34,477 bases of DNA from JBBPYR01 sp038199755 (GCA_038199755.1 JBBPYR010000048.1:1-34477); one strand, 5' to 3'. Positions 14,111 through 22,574 are shown, numbered from the stretch's first letter. Made by a program: numbers and translations. Notes: a model not told the origin generated them from the letters alone.

Positions 14111-16521
14111 CCGCTACATCAACCATCATGGAGCAAGAAAACGCCTACACCAGTGGTGTGTATGGCAAGCGTGCCGTAGCCATTGTGCGTGGGAGTGGTG
14201 CCTCCCTGTGGGATGCTGAGGGACGTGAATATATCGATTGCATCGGTGGCTACGGTGTGACCAGTCTTGGACATGCCCGCCCTGAAATCGCTGCCACACT
14301 TGCTGCCCAGGCCCAAATACTCGTCAGCTGCCCTGAACTGATGTATAACGATGTGCGTGCGCGTTATCAGGAGCGACTCGCACAGGTCACGCCTGCGGGT
14401 CTCGACTCCATCTTTTTGTGCAACAGTGGCACCGAGGCCGTAGAAGGCGCGCTCAAATTTGCGCGTCTCGCCACTGGGCGGACTGGCATTGTAGCAATGT
14501 TGCGCAGCTTTCATGGTCGCACGATGGGGGCACTCTCGGCAACCTGGGAGCCGCACTATCGCGAACCATTCGCGCCACTGGTGCCCGGCATTACCCATAT
14601 TCGCTACAACAATCTTGAGGCGGCAGCTGCGGCAATCACTGAGCAGACCGCTGCCGTGATTATCGAACTGGTGCAGGGTGAGGGCGGCGTACATGTTGCC
14701 AGTGAAGACTTCGTGCAAGGCTTGGCGGCATTGTGTCGTGAACGTGGTGCCTTGTTGATCGTTGACGAGGTGCAGACCGGCTTTGGTCGCACCGGACAAC
14801 TCTTCGCCTGCCAACATTACAATCTGCAACCGGACATCCTCTGTCTGGCGAAAGCGATGGCAGGTGGCATGCCAATGGGAGCTGTCTGTCTGGGGCCGCG
14901 TGTGAAAGAGAGCGGGCGCATCACCAAGGGTGTACATGGTAGCACCTTCGGTGGTAATCCCCTGGCCTGTGCTGCCGCGTTGACCGCGCTCGATATTTAC
15001 GAGCGCGAAGCCCTGCCTGAACGGGCAGCTCGGATCGGTACCTATCTGCTGGAACGCTTGCGTGCGCTACAATCGCCACTCATTCGCGAGGTGCGTGGCC
15101 GTGGCTTGCTGATTGGCATAGAGCTAACGCGGCGCGTGCAGCCCTATCTGGAAGCCCTGCTTGATCGCGGTATTCTCGCGCTGCAGGCTGGTCCAAATGT
15201 ACTTCGCCTGTTGCCACCCCTGGTCATCAGTGAGGAGCAGATCGAGCGCGTGTTAGAGGCCCTCGAAATTATCCTGAATGCATCCGTAGGGGCGGGGGCG
15301 GTGAATGATGTGGGAAGGGGACCCTTGTTGGGTGAAATAGAACATGGTGGAACTGCGTTTTCCCCGTCTGGTGTGCAACTAGAAAGAACAGAGCTAGACC
15401 TGTTACAGGGTATGCTGACCATTCCTAGTTATTCTGGTCAGGAGGGGGCATTAGCGCATTATCTGGTAGGGCAGGCACGACAGATGGGCTTGCATGCCTA
15501 TGTTGACGAGGCGGGAAACTGCATTGCCAGCACGCATGAGCAGAACAACAGCGAGCAACCAATTGTTTTGCTTGGTCATATGGACACCGTGCGTGGCGAC
15601 ATTCCCGTGCGCTTAGAGGATGGTGTGCTGTATGGACGCGGCGCGGTCGATGCGAAGGGGCCGTTAGCGGCGTTCCTTTGTGCCACGGCACGCTTAGCTC
15701 GCGCTGGCAATGTGCAGCGTCCTGTAATTGTCGTTGGCGCGGTCGAGGAAGAGGCAGCTACCTCGCGTGGGGCGCGAGCTGTGGTGGATCGCTATCGTCC
15801 GAGTGCCTGCATTATTGGCGAACCGAGTGGTAGTCAGGCTGTCACCATCGGCTACAAGGGTCGCTTGCTGGTCGAGTACCGTATCGCACGGCCCATGAGC
15901 CATAGCGCGGGTGAGCAGCAACACAGCAACGAGCTTGCCGCCGCCTTCTGGGAGCGTGTACGTAGCCATGCCGAGGCCTGGAACACACGCCATGTCGCAC
16001 AAACAGCCTTTTCCTCGCTGATACCCTCCCTGCGCAGCTTCAATAGCACACAGGTCGGGCTGGATGAGCAGGCGATTGTGCTGGTTGGCTATCGCCTTCC
16101 TCCCACCTTCGATATCGATGCCTTGCGTGCGGAGTTAGCGCAATGGGCGCGTGAAGATGGCGCGAGCATAGAATTTTCCGGCGAGGAACAGACCTATCAA
16201 ACGACGCGCACAACGCCTCTGGCTCGCTCTTTCATCGCGGCCTTGCGGGCAACTGGCATCCAACCCACATTCAAGTATAAGACCGGCACCTCGGATATGA
16301 ACGTCGTCGGACCTATATGGGGGCAGAACATCGTCGCCTATGGCCCTGGTGACTCGCGCCTGGATCATACACCGCAGGAACATATTCAGGTTGCTGAATA
16401 CCTGCAAGCGATTGATGTTCTGGAAAGAGTGTTACGCGATCAAACATCGGGGGCAGGGTACCCGCAAGGGAATACCCCTACAATGACACGCAATGTCGTT
16501 GGAGTGAATGGATCATTGTAG
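14107..16521 (+). CDS. lysJK: LysJ-LysK fusion: LysW-lysine aminotransferase plus carboxypeptidase
   Basis: One 804-residue frame carries the last two steps of the pathway. Residues about 1-392 are LysJ, a class III PLP aminotransferase: CNSGTEAVEGALKFAR, LLIVDEVQTGFGRTG, LCLAKAMAGGMPMG with PLP Lys249, and HGSTFGGNPLACAAAL. Residues about 415-790 are LysK, an M20 zinc carboxypeptidase that frees lysine from LysW: VLLGHMDTV (His491, Asp493), LYGRGAVDAKGPLAAF, AVEEEAATSRGAR, IIGEPSG and the final metal His in HTPQEHIQV. In known organisms lysJ and lysK are separate genes. The joining segment, residues 394-407, is encoded by a copy of an interspersed GTAGGGGCGGG-type repeat, and the last 22 or so residues lie in a large inverted repeat, so both look like later additions. 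Confidence 0.9.
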   Translation: MTATSTIMEQENAYTSGVYGKRAVAIVRGSGASLWDAEGREYIDCIGGYGVTSLGHARPEIAATLAAQAQILVSCPELMYNDVRARYQERLAQVTPAGLDSIFLCNSGTEAVEGALKFARLATGRTGIVAMLRSFHGRTMGALSATWEPHYREPFAPLVPGITHIRYNNLEAAAAAITEQTAAVIIELVQGEGGVHVASEDFVQGLAALCRERGALLIVDEVQTGFGRTGQLFACQHYNLQPDILCLAKAMAGGMPMGAVCLGPRVKESGRITKGVHGSTFGGNPLACAAALTALDIYEREALPERAARIGTYLLERLRALQSPLIREVRGRGLLIGIELTRRVQPYLEALLDRGILALQAGPNVLRLLPPLVISEEQIERVLEALEIILNASVGAGAVNDVGRGPLLGEIEHGGTAFSPSGVQLERTELDLLQGMLTIPSYSGQEGALAHYLVGQARQMGLHAYVDEAGNCIASTHEQNNSEQPIVLLGHMDTVRGDIPVRLEDGVLYGRGAVDAKGPLAAFLCATARLARAGNVQRPVIVVGAVEEEAATSRGARAVVDRYRPSACIIGEPSGSQAVTIGYKGRLLVEYRIARPMSHSAGEQQHSNELAAAFWERVRSHAEAWNTRHVAQTAFSSLIPSLRSFNSTQVGLDEQAIVLVGYRLPPTFDIDALRAELAQWAREDGASIEFSGEEQTYQTTRTTPLARSFIAALRATGIQPTFKYKTGTSDMNVVGPIWGQNIVAYGPGDSRLDHTPQEHIQVAEYLQAIDVLERVLRDQTSGAGYPQGNTPTMTRNVVGVNGSL
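15286..15327 (+). repeat. GTAGGGGCGGG-family repeat inside the lysJ-lysK junction
   Basis: The segment begins GTAGGGGCGGGGGCGG and ends GGGGACCCTTG, matching the ends and spacing of the half-units at 24810-24954 and of the tandem units at 34261-34477 (read on the minus strand). It encodes V394-L407, a Gly/Ala-rich linker between the two enzyme domains, and keeps the frame open. Confidence 0.7.
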
Positions 16522-16542
16522 GGGTATTCCCTTACGGGTACC
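16457..16542. repeat. Large inverted repeat spanning the lysK end
   Basis: Arms of 30 bases (16457-16486 and 16513-16542) match at 29 of 30 positions around a 26-base loop. They contain the GTACCCGCAAGGGAATACCC-like element. The lysK stop codon (16519-16521) lies within the right arm, so the final residues of LysK are encoded by the repeat, and hcs begins 17 bases after the element. Confidence 0.85.
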
Positions 16543-16558
16543 TGTTAAGGAGCAGATC

Positions 16559-17701
16559 ATGAGAGCCGTTACAATTCTTGACTCGACATTACGCGAGGGG
16601 GAACAGTTCGCGGGAACATTCTTTAGCCTTGAGCAGCGTTTAATGATTGCCCGCCAACTGGATGCCCTTGGGGTAGACTTTCTGGAGGTACCATCGCCCA
16701 TTTCCTCGCCACAGACGCGGCAGGCGATAGAGGCCCTATGCAATCTCAACCTGCACGCACGCATTATTGCACACGTGCGCTGTGTCGAGGCTGATGTGCA
16801 GGCAGCATTGGAGATGCCCATTTATGGCATCAACCTGTTCTATGGCACATCGACAGAACTGCGCAGCTTTAGCCATGGGCGGCGCATAGAGCAGATGATC
16901 GCTGATGCCGTACCCCTGATTCAGCGCATTCGTGCCGCTGGTCGCTATGTGCGCTTCTCTGCTGAGGATGCCTTCCGCAGCGATCTGGTGGACCTGTTGC
17001 GCGTCTTTGATGCAGTTGTAGAGGCTGGCGTACAGCGTATCGGCTTACCTGATACCGTTGGCATTGCCACTCCGCGCCAGGTCGAGCGTATTGTGCGATT
17101 GTGCGCGGAACGCTATCCGCAGGTTGGCATTGAGTTTCATGGGCATAACGACACAGGATGTGCCATTGCAAACACCGTTACCGCATTAGAGGCTGGTGCG
17201 GACTGTGTAGATGTGACTGTTCTGGGCATTGGGGAGCGCAACGGCATCTCCTCGCTGAGTGGCCTGATCTCGCAACTTTATATTCATCATCCCGAACAAC
17301 TGGCACGCTATGATTTGACACAGCTTGCGCCACTTGATCGCTATGTCGCGGATTGCTTGCACATGCCCATTCCCTTTAATGCCCCCATCACGGCAAACGA
17401 TGCCTTCACGCATCGTGCGGGCATTCATACGAAAGCAGTGCTACAAAATCCACGTGCATACGAGGTGCTGAACCCGGCTGACTTTGGGCTGGTGCGGCGC
17501 GTTGACGTGGGTTCGCGCTTCACTGGCCGTTACGCGGTGGCGCACCGTGCCACCGAACTGGGCTTTCAGTTCAGCGGTGAAGAGATTTTGCTACTCACGC
17601 AATCACTCAAAACACGAGCCGAAGATGGCTCCTTGTCGCAAGAAGAAGTTGACACCTTTATTCACAGTTGGTACCGCGAGTATCAACAAGTAAGCATCTA
17701 G
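16559..17701 (+). CDS. hcs: Homocitrate synthase
   Basis: This enzyme condenses 2-oxoglutarate with acetyl-CoA to homocitrate, the first step of the aminoadipate route. The 380-residue protein has the LeuA/HCS TIM-barrel motifs ILDSTLREGEQF (metal and 2-oxo acid site), GIEFHGHNDTGCAIANTVTALEAGA (HxH metal ligands) and VTVLGIGERNGISSLSGL. The segment AGIHTKAVLQNPRAYEVLNPADFG is typical of homocitrate rather than isopropylmalate synthases, and there is no C-terminal LeuA regulatory domain. ATG 16559 is chosen because TTAAGGAG lies just upstream; the longer frame from 16508 begins inside the inverted repeat. Confidence 0.9.
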   Translation: MRAVTILDSTLREGEQFAGTFFSLEQRLMIARQLDALGVDFLEVPSPISSPQTRQAIEALCNLNLHARIIAHVRCVEADVQAALEMPIYGINLFYGTSTELRSFSHGRRIEQMIADAVPLIQRIRAAGRYVRFSAEDAFRSDLVDLLRVFDAVVEAGVQRIGLPDTVGIATPRQVERIVRLCAERYPQVGIEFHGHNDTGCAIANTVTALEAGADCVDVTVLGIGERNGISSLSGLISQLYIHHPEQLARYDLTQLAPLDRYVADCLHMPIPFNAPITANDAFTHRAGIHTKAVLQNPRAYEVLNPADFGLVRRVDVGSRFTGRYAVAHRATELGFQFSGEEILLLTQSLKTRAEDGSLSQEEVDTFIHSWYREYQQVSI

Positions 17702-17704
17702 TAG

Positions 17705-17725
17705 GGATGCCCCTTGTGGGCATCC
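17705..17725. repeat. Small hairpin after hcs
   Basis: GGATGCCC (17705-17712) and GGGCATCC (17718-17725) form an 8-bp stem with loop CTTGT directly after the hcs stop. A degenerate second copy (GGATGTTCC...GGGCATTC) follows at about 17738-17757, and its GTAGGGATGCCC start recalls the other repeats of the window. Confidence 0.6.
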
Positions 17726-17785
17726 ACAGAACGCAAGGATGTTCCTGGTGGGCATTCTGGGCATGCAATGAGGAAGGATACTGTT

Positions 17786-19042
17786 ATGGGAACTCTGACC
17801 GAAGAGATTTTTAGTCATAAATTAGGCCGTACTGTACACGAGGGCGAAACTGTTATTGTTGATGTAGATCACGTGATGAGCCATGACACGACCTCACCGC
17901 TGGCAATTCAGGCCTTCAAAAAGCTCGGGCAGCAGAGTAATGGGCGCGTCTTCGACTCGCGTCGTGCGCATATTGTCTTTGACCACATCATTCCTGCTGC
18001 TACCATCGCGGCGGCGACCTTGCAACGAGATATTCGCACCTTCGCACGCGAACAAGATATCACTATTTTGCAAGAGGGTATTTGTCACCAGGTGATGCCC
18101 GAGCGCGGCTTTGTGGCCCCAGGCAATATCATCGTTGGTGCCGATAGCCACACCTGCTCGTATGGTGCTTTTGGTGCCTTTGCCACGGGTATGGGGTCAA
18201 CGGATATCGGCGTGGCCTATGCGACGGGGCGCACATGGTTTCTGGTGCCACGCACGCTGAATGTACGCATCTCTGGCGAACTGCCCTTTGGCGTGTATGC
18301 GAAGGATATCACCTTCGAGATTGTGCGCCAGGTCGGGGTGGATGGCGCAAACTATCGCGCCATTGAGTACACAGGCGAGGTCGTGGAGCGACTCTCAATG
18401 AGTGAACGTATCACGCTCTCGAATATGGCGATTGAGATGGGCGGAAAAGTGGGTCTTATCGCGCCCGATGCCACCACGCAGGCGTGGTTGCGTGGACGCG
18501 TCCAGCATGACTATCCTATGCTGACTGCGCAAAACCCCATCTATGAGCGCGTCTATGACATCGATGCCTCGCGCTTGAGCCCGATGATTGCTTGCCCGCC
18601 GGATGTCAATAATGTCGTCCCTGTGGAGCAGGTTGAGGATGTGCAAATCGATCAGGTCTTTTTAGGCACCTGCACCAATGGCCGTCTTGACGATCTGGCG
18701 ATTGCCGCTGGCATCCTGCATGGGAAAACCATTCATCCCAACACTCGCATGGTTGTTGTGCCCGCTTCCCGTGAGGTTTATCTGGAAGCGATGCGTCTGG
18801 GCTATCTCGAAACCTTTGTACGCGCCGGTGCAACCGTAGAAAATCCCGGATGTGGTCCCTGCATTGGGCGGCATCAAGGCGTGCTCGCCCCCGGTGAACG
18901 TGCTCTGACGACGATGAATCGCAACTTCACCGGTCGCATGGGCGATCCCACCGCCGAAATCTATCTTGGCAGTCCCGCGACCGTCGCGGCCACCGCCCTG
19001 ACAGGTCACATCACCGATCCACGCACTGTGTTGGTTGCATAA
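17786..19042 (+). CDS. lysT: Homoaconitase large subunit
   Basis: It forms, with the small subunit, an iron-sulfur enzyme that isomerises homocitrate to homoisocitrate. The 418-residue length matches the LeuC/HacA two-subunit type. Seen: MGTLTEEIFSHKLGR, VIVDVDHVMSHDTTSPLAI, VFDHIIPAATIAAA, VGADSHTCSYGAFGAFATGMGS, and the cluster ligands in FLGTCTNGRLDD and NPGCGPCIGRHQGVL. ATG 17786 is preferred because AGGAAGGA (17771-17778) lies 7 bases upstream; in-frame ATGs at 17768 and 17714 lie in hairpin-rich sequence. A leucine-pathway LeuC role is possible on motifs alone, but the operon fixes the assignment to lysine. Confidence 0.87.
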   Translation: MGTLTEEIFSHKLGRTVHEGETVIVDVDHVMSHDTTSPLAIQAFKKLGQQSNGRVFDSRRAHIVFDHIIPAATIAAATLQRDIRTFAREQDITILQEGICHQVMPERGFVAPGNIIVGADSHTCSYGAFGAFATGMGSTDIGVAYATGRTWFLVPRTLNVRISGELPFGVYAKDITFEIVRQVGVDGANYRAIEYTGEVVERLSMSERITLSNMAIEMGGKVGLIAPDATTQAWLRGRVQHDYPMLTAQNPIYERVYDIDASRLSPMIACPPDVNNVVPVEQVEDVQIDQVFLGTCTNGRLDDLAIAAGILHGKTIHPNTRMVVVPASREVYLEAMRLGYLETFVRAGATVENPGCGPCIGRHQGVLAPGERALTTMNRNFTGRMGDPTAEIYLGSPATVAATALTGHITDPRTVLVA

Positions 19043-19069
19043 CCCTGAATAGAAAGAAAGGTAACGGAG

Positions 19070-19558
19070 ATGAGCCGTATCTGGATGCTTGGCGACAATA
19101 TTAATACCGATGTCATTATCCCTGGCCGCTACAATGTCACAACTGACCGTGCCCAGGTTGCCCGCTATTGTCTATGTGAGATCTTGCCAGAGTTTGCACA
19201 GCAAGTGCAGGCAGGCGATGTCTTGATGGCTGGTCACAACTTCGGCTGTGGTTCCTCACGCGAACATGCACCTGCCTCCATTCTCGGCAATGGCGTCAAA
19301 GTGGTGATTGCGCGTAGCTTTGCCCGCATTTTCTATCGCAATGCCGTGAATATCGGCCTGCCCGTGCTCGTCTGTGAGGACGCGGTTCTGAACAGTGCCG
19401 ATGGGCAGCGCATCGAGGTAGACCTGGAAAGCGGCATTATTCGCAACCTCACCACTGAGCAAACTTTCCAGGCCGAGCCACTCAATCCCTTTGTGGCGGG
19501 CATCGTAGCCGCTGGCGGCATTATCGAATATATCAAAAAAGAAGGAACCCTGCGATGA
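19070..19558 (+). CDS. lysU: Homoaconitase small subunit
   Basis: The 162-residue swivel subunit of the two-part homoaconitase. Typical motifs are present: LGDNINTDVIIPGRY at the N-terminus, MAGHNFGCGSSREHAPASI, and KVVIARSFARIFYRNAVNIGLPVL. The loop after the first motif reads YNVTTD, in the place that sets substrate side-chain specificity in the LeuD/HacB family; this was not resolved further. A GAAAGGT ribosome site stands before the ATG, 27 bases after lysT. The TGA stop overlaps the next start (ATGATG), so hicd is coupled to it. Confidence 0.87.
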   Translation: MSRIWMLGDNINTDVIIPGRYNVTTDRAQVARYCLCEILPEFAQQVQAGDVLMAGHNFGCGSSREHAPASILGNGVKVVIARSFARIFYRNAVNIGLPVLVCEDAVLNSADGQRIEVDLESGIIRNLTTEQTFQAEPLNPFVAGIVAAGGIIEYIKKEGTLR

Positions 19559-20673
19559 TGCGGCGACCTACAAGCGCACAATCTCCTACGGTCTGCGTCG
19601 TCGCGGGCGACGACGCGGCACCAGAGGTGATGCAGCCAACGGTGGCGATACTGCGTCAACTGGCACCCGACATTCGCTTTGTGGATGCGGTGTGCGGACG
19701 CGAGGCTCAGGCGCGTTACGGCACACCCTTTCCCGATGAGACACGTGCCGCCATCGATAGTGCTGATTGTACTCTTTTCGGTGCCAGTGGTGGCCCAAGT
19801 CGCCCGATTCTCTGGTATCTGCGTTGGGGCAAGGAGACGGCGGTCAATATACGTCCGGTGCGCTGGCACGCAGGCTATCGTAGCCCCATGTTGCACCCTG
19901 AGCGCATTGATTATGTAATTGTGCGTGACAACCTTGAGGGCATGTATCCGCCGCGTGAAGGCCATATTAGCGAGTTGGTGACATTAGCCAGCAGTAGCTC
20001 GTGGTGGCAGGCACCCCCAAGCGATGCCTCGATAGAGGGAGGCTACGCAGTCAGGGTTTGCACCGATGAACAGGTGCAGCGCGTGGCGAATGCCGCGTGT
20101 GAACTTGCCTTGCAGCGGCAACAAGCTGGCTATCCTGGGCGGGTCACATTGGGAGCAAAGTATTCGATTCTGCCGCGTACCGATGGCCGTTTTCGCGCTA
20201 TTGTGCGTGACACTGTCGCGACCCATACTCGTTTGAGCTATCGAGAATACCTGATCGATGATCTGGCACGCCGTATGATTGCGGAACCGGAAACGCTGGA
20301 TGTGGTTGTGCTCACCAATGAGCACGGCGATATTCTGGCCGATGCCGCCAGTGGCAGCATCGGTGGTCTCGGCCTCTCACCCAGCGCATGCTATGGTCTA
20401 CACTATGCCTACTTCGAGCCTGTGCATGGGTCCGCGCCCGATATCGCGGGGAAGGGGATCATTAACCCGACCGCTATGTTGTTATCGGGTGCTATGATGC
20501 TCGATTACCTGGGCTATGGGCAGCAGGCACGGCAGCTGGAAGAGGCCGTTGTCCATGTGTATCGTGAAGGTGTTGCATTACCAACAGACCAGGGTGGGCG
20601 AGCTGGCACGCAAGAATTTGTGCAGGAGGTAAACGCTATGCTTCCTCACCTGTCCAAAGAGTTATCAAAATAA
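19555..20673 (+). CDS. hicd: Homoisocitrate dehydrogenase (divergent isocitrate/isopropylmalate dehydrogenase family)
   Basis: By position it should oxidise homoisocitrate to 2-oxoadipate with NAD(P). The 372-residue protein has the family end motif YFEPVHGSAPDIAGKGIINPTAML and NEHGDILADAASGSIGGLGLSPSA, but several core motifs differ from the usual pattern: GDDAAPEV instead of GDGIGPEV, RDNLEGMYPPREGHI where RENTEGLY is common, and AKYSILPRTDGRF in the catalytic Lys region. Such forms are less studied, and a related decarboxylating dehydrogenase activity is possible. The start overlaps the lysU stop. The 3' end overlaps the convergent DoxX-like gene by 38 bases. Confidence 0.75.
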   Translation: MMRRPTSAQSPTVCVVAGDDAAPEVMQPTVAILRQLAPDIRFVDAVCGREAQARYGTPFPDETRAAIDSADCTLFGASGGPSRPILWYLRWGKETAVNIRPVRWHAGYRSPMLHPERIDYVIVRDNLEGMYPPREGHISELVTLASSSSWWQAPPSDASIEGGYAVRVCTDEQVQRVANAACELALQRQQAGYPGRVTLGAKYSILPRTDGRFRAIVRDTVATHTRLSYREYLIDDLARRMIAEPETLDVVVLTNEHGDILADAASGSIGGLGLSPSACYGLHYAYFEPVHGSAPDIAGKGIINPTAMLLSGAMMLDYLGYGQQARQLEEAVVHVYREGVALPTDQGGRAGTQEFVQEVNAMLPHLSKELSK

Positions 20674-21031
20674 GCACCACTTGCAAGGGCATTCTCGCAT
20701 AGTGATAAAAACGGGCCTGGGGTGGGTCGCCATGTTTGAAATAGAGGACAGCGTGATAGATGTTGGCAGGTGACATAGCAACGAGCAGGGCGGCCAATCC
20801 CCACGAAGCTGACCGTTGAAAGCGTGGGAGTAGCAGACCATAGCCTCCCACCAGTTCAAAGATGCCCGTAATGTAGAGAGCTGTCTTGCGCAGGGGCAGA
20901 AACGGCGGGATGATCTTCAACTCTGTCTCGACCGCCGTAAAGTGAAAGGTGGAGGCGATGATGAAGAATAGCCCTAGTACGCTACGAATGATCTTCTTCG
21001 TGATTTTTTGTGATCTATTGTTAGCACTCAT
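20636..21031 (-). CDS. DoxX-like integral membrane protein
   Basis: The protein has 131 residues and four predicted membrane helices (IIRSVLGLFFIIASTFHFTAV; LYITGIFELVGGYGLLLP; SWGLAALLVAMSPANIYHAVL; MPLQVVLILITLWTG), the size and pattern of the DoxX/DoxD-like family. Members are linked to quinone or thiosulfate redox chemistry or to envelope stress, but the precise role is unknown. I chose ATG 21029-21031 with GGAAAC upstream; the frame extends to 21088 without a good site. It ends within the 3' end of hicd on the other strand. Confidence 0.75.
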   Translation of the reverse strand: MSANNRSQKITKKIIRSVLGLFFIIASTFHFTAVETELKIIPPFLPLRKTALYITGIFELVGGYGLLLPRFQRSASWGLAALLVAMSPANIYHAVLYFKHGDPPQARFYHYARMPLQVVLILITLWTGEEA

Positions 21032-21120
21032 CTTGTTTCCTTTATAGCCAAAAATTGGTAGGTAGCGTTGTCTTTCCATCCTACACAATTTTTATGCAAG
21101 AAGCAAGCAGAAGACCCATA

Positions 21121-21174
21121 TGAGCCTCCTATAGGTCATGCAACTACACTGTTGCACGACCTATAGGAGGCTCA
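21121..21174 (-). terminator. Inverted repeat after the ferritin-like gene
   Basis: Arms of 24 bases at 21121-21144 and 21151-21174 match at all but one position around the 6-base loop TACACT. It lies about 20 bases past the stop of the minus-strand ferritin-like gene and 90 bases before the DoxX-like start. There is no T-tract on either side. Confidence 0.7.
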
Positions 21175-21193
21175 TGGGATAGCTAGCTATACA

Positions 21194-22303
21194 CTACTCG
21201 CGTTCAGCCTTGTCTGCTTGCTCTGCCAGCTTGCGCAGGACCGAGAAGAATTCTTGCGATTGGCCGATGAAAAGGCCATCGTCAACTAATGACTTGAGTG
21301 CGCTCATTGCCGCACCCTCTGTCTTGGTTGGGCGAATGATCGAAACAGGGGGGAACTTGCGACTGAGAAAGATCGTTGGCTCAGGCATGATCAGATTGGT
21401 CTGGAAGTCTTCTCCGCCAAAGGGAGAGGCGTTCAGGTCTGGAAACACTAACCCATTCGTGGGGTCCGTCAGGGCAGGAGCGTTGCCTGCTTTGTCCTGC
21501 CACGTCTGAAAGTGTGCTGTCTCGGTTGGCCCAATACTGAGCAAGATACGCAAAACCTCCGTGTTGGTTACGCGCTGAGCTAGCGATGGGTAAAGGCTGG
21601 TACCGCCTTGCTCAATAAATGTGAAGTGGAAGCCCGCAGTATTGGCTATGGCCTGGATATGATCGGCAGGCGCGAGATCTCCATCGTTTCTGGGAATTGC
21701 CGGAAAACGCCCTTTACTCAAACCCGGAATGGCTTGAGGGAACGAGTCGCCGAAATCAGGATTCTTCGTGCGGCTGCGGTACTTGACCCACCAACTGGTA
21801 TCTACGGTGAGTTGCATAAGATTGGTGAGGCGTCCTATTTGTCGCGCACCAGTCGCTTTACTGCTCGGCAAGGTGCGATATTTATCCAGATTGACAGGCT
21901 CCGCGCCCTGCGCTGTTAGGTAAGCGTTGATGAACGTGAAGTGGGTGAACTCGTCCTCAGTGTTGTCGTGAATGTACTGGGGCATATCTCCATCCAGCAC
22001 TTCGAGTGCTTTAATGTATGCCGCACTCCCACTCCCACCAGGGACTTCGCTGTCTTGGATACCACCGAGTTCGTTGTATTGTTGCCAGAGATCTGTCTCG
22101 ATAATCTCGGCTGCGGACAGGAACCTGAGAATAGCGATATCGCCGCGTGTGATGCTGCTCCTCTTTGTTTCAGCGAAGACTGGTGTGCTGGTCAACAGTC
22201 CCGCACCGACAGCGCCTGCACTCCCTAGCGCGAGTCCCCTCTGTAGGAAAGAGCGGCGGCCAGTAACATGAGAAGCTGGCCCTGATTGCCTGGTATGTTT
22301 CAT
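21194..22303 (-). CDS. Tat-exported ferritin-like domain protein
   Basis: The 369-residue protein starts with a twin-arginine signal (GRRSFLQRGLALGSAGAVGAG, cleavage near TPVFAET), so it is exported folded, often with bound metal. The mature part has two ferritin-like helix pairs with acidic/His metal-type motifs: FLSAAEIIETDLWQQYNELG, HDNTEDEFTHFTFINAYL, and later AGFHFTFIEQGGT and SIGPTETAHFQTWQDKAG. This resembles the bacterial ferritin-like/desiccation-related family. The metal and reaction are unknown. A weak AGAAAG site precedes the start. The gene stands alone between hairpins. Confidence 0.8.
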   Translation of the reverse strand: MKHTRQSGPASHVTGRRSFLQRGLALGSAGAVGAGLLTSTPVFAETKRSSITRGDIAILRFLSAAEIIETDLWQQYNELGGIQDSEVPGGSGSAAYIKALEVLDGDMPQYIHDNTEDEFTHFTFINAYLTAQGAEPVNLDKYRTLPSSKATGARQIGRLTNLMQLTVDTSWWVKYRSRTKNPDFGDSFPQAIPGLSKGRFPAIPRNDGDLAPADHIQAIANTAGFHFTFIEQGGTSLYPSLAQRVTNTEVLRILLSIGPTETAHFQTWQDKAGNAPALTDPTNGLVFPDLNASPFGGEDFQTNLIMPEPTIFLSRKFPPVSIIRPTKTEGAAMSALKSLVDDGLFIGQSQEFFSVLRKLAEQADKAERE

Positions 22304-22533
22304 GATCGTTTCTTTCTATGGCAGTTGCGCATTATATACTATGATGATCTTCTGTTTGTGGTTGTGTTCAGCTAGCAGCACACGACCCAGGACTCGTGTG
22401 CTCTGTGAATGATGAGTATATAAACTGTGGGGACCCCATGACCATAACATCGATGTGCTATTGTTTAATACGTGGATGTGTTACAGAACTTGATAAGATC
22501 AAAAACCGATGCAATAAGAAACACAGTAAAAAG

Positions 22534-22563
22534 AACATAGTTTTTTGTTATGAAAACTATGTT
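22534..22563. promoter_or_regulatory. Palindromic operator upstream of the zinc-finger gene
   Basis: AACATAGTTTT (22534-22544) and AAAACTATGTT (22553-22563) are perfect 11-bp arms around an 8-base centre. They cover the -35 and spacer of the promoter at 22545-22574. The layout suggests control by a dimeric regulator that is not encoded nearby. Confidence 0.65.
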
Positions 22564-22574
22564 TGTGCTATACT
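22545..22574 (+). promoter_or_regulatory. Promoter of the DnaJ-type zinc-finger gene
   Basis: TTGTTA (22545-22550) and TATACT (22569-22574) are separated by 18 bases; transcription would begin near 22581. AAGGAG at 22605-22610 then stands 6 bases before the ATG at 22617. The rest of the 22304-22533 gap shows nothing recognisable. Confidence 0.55.

Noticed and set aside
14119..14937. A 272-residue open frame antisense to lysJ
   Set aside because: It is a shadow of the strongly conserved LysJ domain; it has no recognisable motif and no ribosome site.
19333..19965. A 210-residue open frame antisense to lysU and hicd
   Set aside because: No domain or ribosome site was seen, and both plus-strand genes are clearly conserved there.
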